Assembly: GCA_034440635.1 (NCBI GenBank) | Contig: JAOTON010002231.1 | Coordinates: 1 to 64,000 of the forward strand | Direction of reading: 5' to 3' | Source of the DNA: Lepas anatifera | Lineage: Eukaryota; Arthropoda; Thecostraca; Lepadidae | DNA length: 64,000 bases | Shown: positions 24,916 to 35,845 of the stretch, one piece after another | Layout: each line of letters opens with the position of its first letter | Position numbering within the stretch: the stretch's first letter is position 1 | Made by a program: the position numbers and the translations under genes | The notes under the pieces: generated by a model | What the model saw: the letters and a program-made list of their open reading frames with translations, nothing else | Database searches by the model: none | Told to the model about the DNA's origin: nothing

Positions 24916-25922
24916 TTAACCCGCGCCCCACCGGGGGTCCGGCGCCACCTTCGCCCCACCGGGGAGGCATCGATGGCCCCCGTCTAACTCCGAAAAATGG
25001 GGGTTAGCGCAAATCTGCAAAGTGCATTAGAAAGCTCCGTGAATTCAGTAAGAAATTACATCGGATTTTTAAGCGCTCAGGTCAATGGTTTCACCTCTAG
25101 AGGTCAAGTTAGGTCACGATAGGCTATTTTCACTCAAATTATGCAATGCTTAAAAACCTGGGCATAACTCTTATGCCATTAGAGCTCTTGAGATCTGGTA
25201 AAACCTTTTTCCGCTATGTGGAACGTAATGAACTCCCGCTTGTGGTTTGACCTCCAGAGGTCACCTCGTGACCTCATGTGACCTGAGGTCACCAAGGTCA
25301 GAAAATGATCTTTACGTGTATCAAATGAAAGCCAGTGATGAGACATACACGATGGCATTTGATTCACCACTCTAGCTTAATTAGGTCAAAAGGTATTGTC
25401 AAAACACTGTTTTTAACCCCTGGTGACCTTGGATAACCTCAGAGAAGTCAAAGGGCAAATCGGACTCCTAGGATCCGTGAAATGGCGTCCAAGATCGCTT
25501 TTCTGAGCAAACCGAGCATTTGTAATCGTTTTTGTGACTTTTAGATCAGAAGACATATTTTTCGCATGTTTTTTTTCAATGGGAGAGGTCACCTCGTGAC
25601 CTGAACTCAGGTCACAAAATCAGAAAAATCCCGGATATACACCTTGTAGACTCTGACAGGGTCATGAAGTGTAGGAAGTTTCAAATCGATCGACTGAGAA
25701 ACGTAGCTCTTATAGAGCTCAAAAGTTGAAGTGAGGTGACCTTGGTTGACCTCGCCTGGTGACCTGACCTTGGGTGACTCGAGATAAAATTTTTAGGAAT
25801 TGTGGGAAAATGATGGGATGAGAGATAGAGCTCTCAACCGTGGTGCTGCGTCTCGTCGTTTTTCTGCTATCCCGAAAAAACCCTAGGGGGGCCATCGATG
25901 GCCCCGGTGGGGCGAGGGTTAA
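24916..25922 (-). mobile_element. Family A TTAA MITE (copy A2)
   Basis: Intact TTAA on both sides (24916-24919 and 25919-25922). The long, doubled end is on the left (CCCGCGCCCCACCGGGGG, a GCGCCACCTTCGC spacer, then CCCCACCGGGG) and the short end with CCATCGATGGCC is on the right, so it is inverted relative to A1. The interior carries CTCCAGAGGTCACCTCGTGACC and related half-site pairs. It is the cleanest stand-alone family A copy here. Confidence 0.85.
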
Positions 25923-26517
25923 CAATGCCTGACCGCCTCGGCTATATGAGCAGCAGAGGCGCACAAACTAAGTTGGATGATGCACACTTATTGTGACGTA
26001 TGGCTGCTTTATCACACGGGGCTGGAAAGTTAAAGTGATGGTACTCGATTCGAACGTTTTCTTCTTCCACTTTCGCCCAGTTTATGTAGGTTTACTGCCA
26101 AACTATTTTTTGTAATTCTTAGGTGTACCGAACACTAAATTCAGGGTAATAGGGGCCGATAATTTGAAGATACTAAAACTGTGAATTTATTTCCCTTACG
26201 AAAAAATGAATGATTTGACAGAAAAAATACTTAATCGATTGTTTGTGTCACTGGTATTGCCTTATGTATGCTTGTGATGAAACATTATCTGTCACGTTTC
26301 ACATTTCTAACCTGCTATGAAATGCCAACTGCCATCATTGGGTCATGTGTTAAAAACTGGCAGCTGTACCAACAAAATCCAGGTGTTCTGCAGGGGAGGG
26401 GGACTTTTATTTTTTGTAGTAACTGAAGAAGAGTAGCTCACTGCAAAATGTATTGCTCTCATCCACTTTGGACCGCCCTATAGTGCATGATTGCGCGCCC
26501 CTTTTCCACCATTGTTA
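25923..26517. other. Unannotated stretch
   Basis: I see nothing recognisable here. Confidence 0.45.
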
Positions 26518-26688
26518 GGGGATGCGTGACTCAGTGGATAGCGTGCTTGTACTCTGAGCAACGGGTCCCGGGTTGAACTCCTGGCAGAGGCTCTGAATAC
26601 CTTGCATACCTTGCAATAGGGTAAGATTTGGTGGCGCTGTGTGGCCCTGGTAGTTATTGTGTCGTTAAACCCCAATCATTGCTACTAT
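26518..26688 (+). mobile_element. tRNA-derived SINE, family 1
   Basis: The head GTGACTCAGTGGATAGC (box A) and GGGTTGAACTCC (box B) precede a family 1 body with GGTGGCGCTGTGTGGCCCTG and the tail GTGTCGTTAAACCCCAA. Box B has drifted from the usual GGTTCAANTCC. Confidence 0.7.
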
Positions 26689-26743
26689 TCCACCATTAAC
26701 TGCTCTTTTGCAGAATTGGTGCGCCTTGTGACAGCAGCCCCCG

Positions 26744-26783
26744 AGATACAGAGAGAGTTCCTGAGATACAGAGAGAGTTCCTG
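26744..26783. repeat. Two exact copies of a 20-bp unit
   Basis: GAGATACAGAGAGAGTTCCT occurs twice head to tail, followed by a third partial copy GAGATA. Confidence 0.8.
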
Positions 26784-26885
26784 AGATATCGGGGGTCCTT
26801 AAACACCCACGCCAATGCCCCCTGGAATTGGGTAGGTGCGCTTGGTTGGAGTGGCCCTAATAAAATGAAATAAACAAATAAATGA
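26784..26885 (+). mobile_element. SINE family 2, 3' fragment
   Basis: GGGGGTCCTTAAACACCC, CGCCAATGCCCCCTG and GGAGTGGCCCTAATAAAA match in order the 3' half of the minus-strand SINE at 41303-41496. An A-rich tail of AAATAAA repeats follows. The tRNA-like head is missing. Confidence 0.6.
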
Positions 26886-27742
26886 AAATGAAATAAATAA
26901 AAACCAACAGGAAGAGGAGATTGTTAGGTGGTTTTGTCTGTGATTTTTTTCATATAATAGAATAAAATGAATAGTTTTAGATGCAATATACACAAAGACA
27001 GCAGTTTTTCTCGAAATGTTTTTAACAAGCTTGTTGCACTTGTTCACTAGCAAGAGGAGTCAATCAGGCCAGCAGCTCGCACAGTTGATTATAACACCCA
27101 CGGCAGGTCGTTGGCTGCCGGAGCAGTACCACGCCGGCGACGGCGACGCTATGGCGTGGGAACCTTGCGACAGCATCCCGACATCTCCACCCTGGCTGTC
27201 ACATAGTTCCAAATGCTTAAGTTCTTGCGTGGTTCTGAGCCATCTTTGAATTACGTCAGGTGGGGACGTATGTATGTACTTGCTGGCTGCCTGTCACCCA
27301 GCATCACGTTCGGGGTTCAGTAAGCGGATCACAGAATATCAAAATAAGTAGATTCTTACTTTATGCGAAAGCTAAATTAGACGAAGGGAATGGTAAGAGC
27401 GGGAAGAATTTCGTTCTTGAGTACCGTTAGTGACAAAGCTGACCCGCCTGCGGTCTGTTGGGAAGCTGCAAATCAGTTCCGGGTTCTGTCTTAGTGCTTG
27501 CGCCTGCCAACCGCAACGCCAGAGCTGCCTCCTCAAATCAACGCCAGTGCTAGCCAGGAAAGGCTGTGCGCTTCAAGCCTATCATGAGGCGGTCACGGAC
27601 CGACGTGACCACACAGGGCCAATGGAAAAAAACGAAAGTCTGAATTTTAGACCTTGGTGCAGTTATGATCAGTGCTACGGAGGCGACGATTTTGTTTTTG
27701 TTTAGTTGTTTATTTCGATCAAGAGCCCACCTTACTAAAAAC
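26886..27742. other. Unannotated stretch
   Basis: No recognised feature. It has a GC-rich patch near 27090-27190 (CGCCGGCGACGGCGACGC). Open frames of up to 91 codons overlap one another. Confidence 0.4.
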
Positions 27743-27914
27743 ATGTACATTAGGGTGTTTCATTGTTCCAAAATGCAATATTTGGACGCATATCGACGTT
27801 CCCCTCAAACCTCATCTGCTTACAAGCTTCTGTGCAAAATTTCCATGTATTTCGATAATATTTAGAGGTCGCGCACTTTTTGCAGTTTTTATATCAAATG
27901 TATTCAAATGTACA

Positions 27915-28063
27915 CATAAGCGTAGGAACGTTCAGAATATTGAGGAGGCCAAGGTGCATTTGGAAGTCATTTCTTTCCAGTCAACGCCATAGGGTTAAGG
28001 GTTAAGAATCAAGAATATTGGGGAGGGGGCTATGGCCCCCTGCCCCCTGTTCCTACGCCTATG
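27915..28063. mobile_element. 149-bp hAT MITE with exact 8-bp target duplication
   Basis: The termini CATAAGCGTAGGAACG and, outward, CATAGGCGTAGGAACA are inverted repeats, and the flanks are AATGTACA on both sides (27907-27914 and 28064-28071). They closely resemble the right end of the 4.28-kb element (CATAGGCGTAGGAACCGG), so the two probably belong to one family mobilised by the same unseen transposase. Confidence 0.8.
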
Positions 28064-28149
28064 AATGTACACATTTCCACACTGATACTGGCGCTGGTTT
28101 TATTTTGCTTGGTTTTCCATTTCACATCTGAAATATTCTTCAAATTAAA

Positions 28150-28760
28150 TAAATCATTTATTACTGCACAGGACTAGCCTGAGCATAAAACCAGACCGAT
28201 TTCGGAAGCATCCCGCCCCCGTTTTCAAGGGAGATGAAGAAAGCACTATGACATAAAGCTCACTAAGCGAAAAACACGAAGACAGGGTACACTTTGAAAT
28301 AACAATCTTAGCTATACACATGACGAATCATTTTAGAATTATTAGCTCTAAACAAGTGCTATTTTCAATTCAATCTCTTGTTTGGCTGGCGTTTTAAGAG
28401 GTCCAAAAATCCAGAGAAGATGGTAACTTTGCCGATATTTCTATTCATTTTTGGTTCCGTGGTGGTTTGGATGTAGATTGCCTCTTTTATTTCCCGCTGT
28501 TTTGTCTTGAGTCGAAAGTTAAAGTCGTTGTGGCGTCCCATTTGATATCATGATCCTTCTTGAATGAATGTTCCGCTGTGGCCTCCGCTGCTCTCTCGTC
28601 AATTGACCCTCGGATTAGTTTTTGTCGAGATTTTCGGTGTTCGTCTTGTCGGACTTCCATCATCCTTTTGCTTTCTCCAATGTATACTTTTGGACAGTCA
28701 TTACATTCCAGCTTGTATACTGGGCCTGGTTTTTCCGGTTGTCTATCCTGTCCTTTGGTT
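28150..28760 (-). pseudogene. Penelope-like retroelement 3' end with GIY-YIG remnant
   Basis: On the minus strand, around 28733-28665, the translation includes VYKLECNDC and KVYIGESKR. This is the GIY-YIG endonuclease start of Penelope-like elements, where a C-x2-C pair is followed by YIGE. Further on, HSFKKDHDIKWD and, after a frame change, REIKEAIYIQ match the usual later part of the domain. The 3' untranslated part continues to CCGAAATCGGTCTGG near 28190, a pattern common at Penelope ends. The reverse transcriptase part is absent. It is a truncated, frameshifted copy. Confidence 0.7.
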
Positions 28761-28849
28761 TGACCAGTAATTGTTTGATCGTTTGATGTGGCTTAAAATA
28801 TGTTCTTACGTTGAATTTAGAACATATGCGTCGAATCTGTTGCGATACT

Positions 28850-28990
28850 CCTTCTACATATGGGAAGGATCATTATATCAAATGGGACGCCACAACGACT
28901 CTAACGTTCGACTCAAGACAAAACAGCGGGAAAGGGAGATCACCCTCATCAAGAGGTTCAACGGATTCGTCAAGGACGAGAAGCAGAAGC
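28850..28990 (+). pseudogene. Second Penelope-like endonuclease fragment, opposite strand
   Basis: The plus strand encodes DHYIKWDATTTLTFDSR and KTKQRE, nearly the same as the minus-strand copy about 350 bp away, so the two form an inverted pair. After about 28945 the homology ends and a different sequence rich in Lys and Arg codons follows to 29085. That part is unrecognised. Confidence 0.55.
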
Positions 28991-29238
28991 AGTACATGCT
29001 CCGGGTGGTGGAACTCCATCGGAGGGCTCTACCCAAGCGCAACAAGAAAGAATGCGCCTCTTTCAAGTGTAATGGTTTTTGGTGATAAAAGTGCGCGACC
29101 TCTAAATGTCCTTTTTATTTTGCTTTTAAGGGTGTCAATCGATTCAGTTTTCCGTATAGAGCTGGGGGAAAGTCGATATGACTTCGTTCCAAACAAACAA
29201 AATTTTACTATAGTGGGCTGAAACACCCTAATGTACAT

Positions 29239-29694
29239 GCATACATGCCGGCTATCTGAGTACTCCGAAACCTGCCTGAAAAGATCGAATGTGACTCTGA
29301 ATCCAAACCCAACTCCGATTGTAGTTTTGAACGTGGCCGAATATTTGGAAGCTTATATTGTCAGAGACTACCAGGCCAATGAATAATAATTTATCTCACA
29401 GTGTGTTAGTTGATCGGATGCAGCATACGTTTTTTATATGGCTAAATGTTTGTATGTGTGTGTAGAGTGTTTGTAGGATTTACTGTTAACTCCATGTATT
29501 TATTTATTTTAACATCTAGATGATGTTTGCGTACGTGCATTATCAGCTGGAAATATACGTGTATGGTTTTAAATCATCACACAAAGCGTCCGTGCTTATC
29601 ACTGTCCTATGACGCTCTCCTGAAACATTTTACCACAAAGTCTCTCGCATTTTGAAGAGTCTAACACAATCTTTTCTTTCTAAAAGCATATATT
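29239..29694. other. Unannotated stretch
   Basis: AT-rich sequence without recognised features. Confidence 0.4.
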
Positions 29695-30141
29695 ATGGAG
29701 AAACACTCATATCGTGTTAGAAAATTTCCCCTAGACGCACCAGCTCGATTAACTCGCTCGCGTCACCTTTTCGCGCAGCGTCGCGGCCGTCTCAACACAG
29801 TAAGACAGGTACTCTGTCGTCGGATACCCCGGGTTATTAATGTCTTTTTATTTTACTCTGATTCCGAAATATTTTTGGAATATTTCAGCGAACTAAAACC
29901 ATGTTCCCTAGACGCACCAGCTCGATTAACTCGCTCGCGTCACCTTTTCGCGCAGCGTCGCGGCCGTCTCAACACAGTAAGACAGGTACTCTGTCGTCGG
30001 ATACCCCGGGTTATTAATGTCTTTTTATTTTACTCTGATTCCGAAATATTTTTGGAATATTTCAGCGAACTAAAACCATGCTTAACCTTACATTCAATCA
30101 CCTCACGCACTTGCTGCCATCTAGTGCCATGTTCGTATTAG
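29695..30141 (+). CDS. Hypothetical 148-aa frame with exact internal duplication
   Basis: An open frame from an ATG at 29695, of unknown function. Residues from about 12 to 70 are repeated as a second identical 59-residue block, because a 177-bp DNA unit is duplicated and 177 is a multiple of three. Each block contains a basic stretch (RLTRSRHLFAQRRGRLN) followed by a hydrophobic and acidic stretch (VINVFLFYSDSEIFLEYF). I see no known domain, signal peptide or neighbouring gene. The frame may be open only by chance; the identity of the copies concerns the DNA, not proven coding. An exon duplication or an assembly artefact is also possible. Confidence 0.25.
   Translation: MEKHSYRVRKFPLDAPARLTRSRHLFAQRRGRLNTVRQVLCRRIPRVINVFLFYSDSEIFLEYFSELKPCSLDAPARLTRSRHLFAQRRGRLNTVRQVLCRRIPRVINVFLFYSDSEIFLEYFSELKPCLTLHSITSRTCCHLVPCSY
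29729..30082. repeat. 177-bp exact tandem duplication
   Basis: Two head-to-tail copies, each starting CCCTAGACGCACCAGC and ending AACTAAAACCATG. I see no difference between them along the full unit. Most repeats in this window are strongly diverged, so this is recent, or an assembly collapse or expansion. Confidence 0.9.
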
Positions 30142-31489
30142 GTTGCCATCAGAACGTGCCTTTTTCACCTTTTAATTTCTGTTTTCAGCATGACTTGTCA
30201 GTATGTGAGGTGTTCTGTACGGTAGGGTGATTAACCTTAATGTCTTCACTTGAAATGTATGCATTTCACCCTGCTTATCTCACCTTGTACATATTCTTAT
30301 TGTTTGACTTCGCCTGTAAGGGGAGGCGTCTCTGTTGCTGATCTGACTAAATAAATAAACACATAAGTGGGGTAGAGGGGGAGGGCAGGGTGGGCTGTGA
30401 TCCACAATACTATTTGGAGCGGCCCCATGAACACTGCACTCCTCACTGTCTGAGGATTCTCCAGCAAAGGCCCTGTAAATTAGAGCGCATATCACTGCCT
30501 GGCTGGTGGCCCAATGGGATGATACGATTTGTGGAATTGGCATTTGCTCACTTCTGATCTCACAATCTTCTCTGGTGGGCCCCGCAGGTTTATCCAGGTT
30601 ATATATCTCACAAAAACGACTGCAAACATTCAGGTTATCCATCATTCATAGGGACGGCTCACCTAAACTGGCCGCATAACACACTATTTTCCCGCTTAAC
30701 ACAAGAACATCAAAATGATACCGAATCAATGCTACACCCGGGGTATTCAAATGTTGATAGGATTTGCTTGCTTGAGGCCAGTGAGGCCAGTATATACCTT
30801 GTCAACCCGGGGTATTCCATCGACTCTCGTTGTATTGACCCTCACGCAAGCAACGATTGGATTACGGGTCAGTTTAACGCTGCAAAATTTCCCGGTTTTC
30901 TGACGAGAGGCCCACCTGTTTCGTCAGTTGGGAGCAACTGGCTTCCTGGTTTGTGGTTAGGACCCAAACATTCTGACTAGGGCCCTATCGACTTACAAGA
31001 GTGAGAACCTTCCAGCTCATTGGCATAGGACAATGGAAGCTTCCAGGCTGGGGTCTCAAAGTTCACTCTTGGACCCATCCACTTGAGTTCCTCTACTCAA
31101 TGGATCTTTTCTAGTCGGGTGGGCCTCCCGACCAAAATAAGCGGCAACATGCCTTTCAAAATAATTGGGAAAGTCTGGAAAAGCGTGAATTTAACGCGTT
31201 AAGTTAAGAGAAACAGTAAGGCGGCGTTTTTCTTTATCATTATAGCCCCATTAAAACAACAATTTTCGTCATTTGTAGCAAAGATAAAGTAAGAATGGAT
31301 CATTCATGGATCATCATGATTCATCGTATTGCTTAATTTTCCTTCGCAAGCTGCAAGAAAACCTCCACATCGACTTGTCATCATAGCAGGGTAACTCCTC
31401 ATGCTGCCATGTACAATAAGCTTTGTTGCCTGGTTGTGCCATACAAGAACACGAATATGCATTGAGTATTTTTTAGCTAAAGCAGGCGG
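30142..31489. other. Unannotated stretch
   Basis: A 121-codon minus-strand frame (30280-30645) shows no recognisable domain. CCCGGGGTATTC occurs twice within 75 bp (about 30738 and 30809). No element boundaries are seen. Confidence 0.4.
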
Positions 31490-31655
31490 GGATGGGCTGG
31501 TGGATAGTATCAAAATATTCTAAGCCACTGGTCCCGGCAAGGCCTCTGAATAAGTCGATCTGATCCTCTAAATCCCGCCCAACAGGGTGAGAGTTGGAAA
31601 CACTGTATAGCCTTGACAGTTGGTGCGTCGTTCAACCCCAGAAATGATTATTATC
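31490..31655 (+). mobile_element. tRNA-derived SINE, family 1
   Basis: A degraded head (GGGCTGGTGGATAGTATC, then CACTGGTCCCGG with part of box B deleted) is followed by the intact family 1 body (GAATAAGTCGATCTGATCC, GGTGAGAGTTGG) and the tail GTGCGTCGTTCAACCCCAG. It stands just upstream of the Penelope fragment. Confidence 0.7.
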
Positions 31656-31729
31656 TAAATCAGGCAATTATTAGGAACCATGTACCAAATATTGTACGAT
31701 TTAAATATTTTGCCGTTGCGAAAAGTATG

Positions 31730-31963
31730 CTTGGTCAAAGGGAAGAGCAGTCCACCGCTCCTAAAACCATCGACCTGTATTACAGAAAAACTCACTCACA
31801 CCAGCCTGGAAACAGGACGAGAAAGCCATCAAAGACAAAGTACACAAAAACACGACAACAGATCCCATCAACAGACTCAAGCTAAAGATCTACTACAAAA
31901 GTCCCAAGACATTTAATCTGGCCTTAAACAACAACATCTCCAAGAAAAATTCACCACTCAAGC
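31730..31963 (+). pseudogene. Penelope-like element, part 1 (before endonuclease)
   Basis: One plus-strand frame reads WKQDEKAIKDKVHKN, DPINRLKLKIYYKSPKT and NSPLKL. The (K/R)LKIYYKSPKTxNL pattern is the linker just before the GIY-YIG domain in Penelope-like elements. The text is cut at 31963 by an inserted hAT-like element and resumes at 33955. The upstream reverse transcriptase is not recognisable. Confidence 0.65.
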
Positions 31964-33946
31964 TAGGCCATTTTTTAACATATTAACTGGCGGGTTATTT
32001 GCCCTCCCAGTCGGCCGAAATGCCCCCTCCCCCCAATGCCCGGAAATTGGCCCCCAGTGAAATAGACAGCAGATGGTTTAGAATTGAAAAAAATGCAAAC
32101 CCACCTGAAGAAAATAAGACAGAACACCGCCCGAACATAATTTCATTATTCCATTGCTCGTCCCAAATTGGCAACCCACAAAAGTTGTGTTGAAAAATTT
32201 CCACCATTGGCTGTCTACTCAATCGTGCTTACGGGAAATCTCGGCAAAGTAGCCTCAGCATCAAATAATCGCAACGCTGGAGATAGCCTACAATCAATCA
32301 AATATCGTGTTCTATCCGACCGGAAGCCCACGCCCCAGCCAGTACCGTGGGATTGAATGATGCTCTCATTTTACGAGCAGTCAGTTGTCAGCGCTCAGAG
32401 CTCGTTCGTGGATCAGGCGGGGCACGGTGTAGTCAAAGCACGTCAGCCTGGTTGCTGATGTGGTGGTGTGAAGTGCTTGGTCTATTTATTTATTGTTCTG
32501 GTGGTAGCAAACGTGAGATTTATAGTGAGATCGCTGCGTTAATTTTTCTGTGAAGTTGATAAGTTGTTAGTTGGCCTTTCTCATCGATCCCTTGATGTTG
32601 AAAATTGGGAGAGATTATATGTTCGGCCACAGCCCTTCGTCAGAATCATCAAACTGGCTCCCGAGAAACCCTTCCAACAAGGAAAGTGTTGACATATGCC
32701 ATATGCCACTGACAGTTGGTGCGTCGATAAGCCCAACAGAATGTAGATTTTGCACTACATTCACTAGATTATTTCGACAGCAACAGTCACACATAGTAGG
32801 CATGTATGTAAAAACTTGTATCAATTTAGACCATACACTACATGTGCTCGATACTTTAGAAATGTTCTTACATTGCCACATTCATAAAGAAAAATAAGAA
32901 AATAGCTCATTCATTTGGAATACATTGCGGCAGCATCAGGGCAGCCAGCTTGGTCATTTTGTGGCCAAATATCTCGAATTTTGTATCTTTTGTTACGTTT
33001 GGCTCCACGATTTTTTTCGGTTGGCCCTTTCTTAAAATCTGGTCTTTTTTGTCCCTTTTTCTAGCAGCTATTTTTGGTTTGTCCCTTGTATAGATATGAC
33101 TTTTCGTGGCCTTTTCCGCTGTTGAATAAGATGTTTTGAAACAAAAAAGCAACAGGAGGGCAGAAAAACTGTTTTGGCGGTGGATGGGAGGGACATAACT
33201 TTGTTAATACGATCCACAAAAATGATGGCCACCGAAAACCGGACGCGAAGGATGCGGTACTATAGGCGCCCTTTGAGTGAATAGTTGATGACAAAGTGTG
33301 CCATCTGAGGCTCCGCCCTCCCCTAATTCCAAAAATCCTAGATCTGCCACTGCTCAAAAGCAAAAATAATCACAGTTGGAAAAGCAGGACAAATATTAAA
33401 TGTTAGCGGGGATTGGAGCGGCCAAGATAATTGATGATGCTAACAAATTGTCTGGTTATGAGGATAAGATCCTTTGATGGCCCCGTGGGATTGGAAGGGT
33501 ACCCCTGGCTTCCTACGAAATGGGCAGTGTGTTAAAAAAATCATTTCGTCGAGTCAATATCAAACAGTCAACAATTAGTATTAAACAGTGAAACAAGAGT
33601 GCTCTGTCCTTTTTCTGTGGGTTTATGACAACTGTTAGCGGTCTTTTGAGCCATAAATGTGACTTTTGAGGTATTTATTCGACCATTTTACTGAACAAAT
33701 TGGCCCCTTCTCAGTTTTTTTCAAACTTGGTTTGGCCTTTTTCCACGGAAAAACCCTGGCAGCACTGGGCAGCATCTATAATATTCAGAACATGGAATAA
33801 CACAAAAATTGGAAAACATTTTTTCAACACTGACGCGCTTAAATTTTATAACCGCCCCCTCCAAATCAGGTCTTGATCCCCCGAGGACGCTAAAATGGTC
33901 ATTATAAGAAATGTCCCCCAATGAGTTTTCCTTAAAAAATGCCCTG
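31964..33946. mobile_element. 1.98-kb hAT-like element interrupting a Penelope copy
   Basis: The exact 8-bp duplication ACTCAAGC (31956-31963 and 33947-33954) flanks inverted termini TAGGCCATTTTTTAAC and, outward, CAGGGCATTTTTTAAG (13 of 16 match). Removing the insert and one duplication joins two neighbouring parts of the Penelope coding sequence, which supports the boundaries independently. The interior has no recognisable transposase. It holds a SINE 3' fragment, poly-pyrimidine segments such as GGTCTTTTTTGTCCC, and a CTAGATCTGCCACTG block near 33338 that looks like another hAT terminus. Confidence 0.8.
32648..32745 (+). mobile_element. SINE family 1, 3' fragment
   Basis: CCCTTCCAACAAGG, GCCACTGACAGTTGGTGCGT and CGATAAGCCCAAC follow the order of the family 1 body and tail. 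The tRNA-like head is missing. Confidence 0.55.
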
Positions 33947-33954
33947 ACTCAAGC

Positions 33955-34285
33955 AGACCAATGTAGTGTATCAGTTCCAATGTAAAACCGGGGACTGTGC
34001 AACCCTAAGATATGCTACATTGGTCTCACCACCACAACACTAAGCAGACGCCTCACGATGCGCCTTCAATAAGGATCCCCAAGCGGCATATGAAAGAACA
34101 CCATGACACAGACATCACACGATAAATGCTAGCTGAAAACACAATAGTTCTCACACAGTGCAACGATCATCGCAGTCTGCAAACACTAGGAGCACTATTC
34201 ATTAGGGACACATCGCCTGTAATCAGCATACATACCAAACAGCTCACACAGCTCCCGCTCTATCGATAGAAGAAGACTGTTTTAG
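33955..34285 (+). pseudogene. Penelope-like element, part 2 (GIY-YIG endonuclease)
   Basis: Directly after the hAT-like insert the frame reads QTNVVYQFQCKTGDC and, after a frame shift, YIGLTTTTLSRRLTM, then stops. Later fragments KRHMKEHH and LQTLGALFIRD follow in other frames. These are the GIY-YIG motif, the ST-L-RR motif and the C-terminal motif of Penelope endonucleases. At least two frameshifts and one stop make it inactive. Confidence 0.7.
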
Positions 34286-34289
34286 CGTG

Positions 34290-35458
34290 TTTACTTGTGT
34301 GTTTTTGTGATAGGTGTTGTGTTTACTTGCCTGTTAGTCTACTGAGACTGTACGTGTTGTCGCAACGAAGGCTTAGAACAATATTATATGTGTGCTCGCT
34401 GTTGAGATTAAAAGCAAGACTATAGTTTGGGGTGTTACCGAGTGCCAATGCCACCTTGTATATGATCACGCTTAGAGTTTTCTATCGGCCCCAAAGTAGA
34501 AAACGGTAAGGCTGTTCCAACGCCGTTTCTTTTTTGTCCATATCACTTCCAGTTCCCGAGGTCGTTGAGGGGACCGATCGGACCCCCAGGCGGTAGTGTG
34601 TACGAAAAGAGCCCAGGCGGTGCCGGGATATACATATAGCTATATTGGTAATACCAATTTGGTATACAGATAGAAGACTGTGCAGTAAATTTCTATTCAT
34701 ACAGAACAATAACACCAGACAATGCATCTTTATTACATCAAAATGCACAAAATGGTAGGGGCCTAGCGGTTTCTAGGGCAACAAACATGCTGAAACTCTC
34801 AGTTTGCATGTTAAGTTCAGCCCTTCTTCATCGATTAGCCTAGGCTGGAGTCTAAGCCGAGATGGACTGATCTGCGAGGGGAACAAGAGAGGCCTCAGCT
34901 CTGGAGTGGTCCTTTCTGCACGATTGATTTATCCGTAACTCAAGTGAAAAGTACCGGTTTTGTATTGTATAATCCTCTTCAAGGCTAGACACTCTCTCGC
35001 CCTAGAGGAGGTAAGCCGGTGCTGAGTTTCTTAGGTTTGATGCAGCTGATACCTTAAACATGAACCAAAGAAATGCGTTTGTAAAAAAGATGAATGCGCA
35101 CCTGATAACAACGAATGTGGTAGAAAAGGCGAACAAATATTCAATGCAGCGAACTCCTTAGTTCGTTGCATTTTCATGTTCAGCATAACATTGAAAATGC
35201 TGACGCTGTTTCCCAGGTCTATAATCTTCATTTGTAATGAAATTCTTTGTCTGAAAATACGTAGTTTAGGGTTCGGAAAATATGTTGTACATAGGATCAA
35301 TGAATAGATAGTGTAGCACCTTATGCTTTAGAGTTTTTGAATACTGTATTTTCTGAGGAGCAAACTCAATGCAAATGTTTCAAACTGACGGAGGTCGGTA
35401 TAAACGTTTTGAAGGAGGGGCATTATTTTTTTAAATATTTTTTCCAAACACTGAGTAA
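34290..35458. other. Unannotated stretch
   Basis: No recognised gene or repeat. It includes a short inverted motif at 35150-35170 (AACTCCTTAGTTCG) and open frames below 90 codons. Confidence 0.4.
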
Positions 35459-35502
35459 CTGGAGGCCTAAGGTAAACTTTGAAGTTTACCTCAGGCCTCC
35501 AG
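35459..35502. repeat. 44-bp near-perfect palindrome
   Basis: The arms CTGGAGGCCTAAGGTAAACT and AGTTTACCTCAGGCCTCCAG are reverse complements except at one position, around a minimal centre. It could be an inverted terminal pair of a collapsed foldback element. Confidence 0.8.
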
Positions 35503-35845
35503 CCAACTCCACCTTGCACTCCTCGCCTAACGACGGTCAAGGACCGAAGCGTTGTGTTTACCTCATCCAACGCTTTTTATCTTTACCTTGTCTTAGCCTT
35601 TCTTGGGCTTCTATGGGTTAGACGTTATAGTTTCTGGACTTGGGCTTTTAAGGCTGCATCCGCCTTATGGGTTTTGTATTTTAGCTTTTTTGGCCTTTTT
35701 TGCCGACGGGTTGGTCTTTTAGTGCTTTAACTATGTTCTGTTTTATCATCTTTTTAGGATACTAGGTCATTCCCACTGTAATTTATGGTACCCTATTTGC
35801 AGCAGGCCTTCTAAGAACTTATTGTTTTCTCCATCATTGATAACC

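Larger units (their letters stand above)
27751..29230. mobile_element. 1.48-kb hAT-like element containing other elements
   Basis: The termini are TAGGGTGTTTCA on both sides, read inward, flanked by the exact 8-bp duplication ATGTACAT (27743-27750 and 29231-29238; note that it is a palindrome). The inverted similarity extends patchily about 130 bp inward: ATATCGACNTTCCCC and ATTTAGAGGTCGCGCACTTTT occur in both arms. There is no hAT transposase. The cargo is a smaller hAT MITE and two oppositely oriented Penelope-like fragments. The outer termini resemble hAT ends; the superfamily call rests on those and the 8-bp duplication. Confidence 0.7.

Noticed and set aside
30385..30440. Third copy of SINE family 2 (TTTGGAGCGGCCCCA)
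   Set aside because: Only about 15 bases resemble the family; too little to support.
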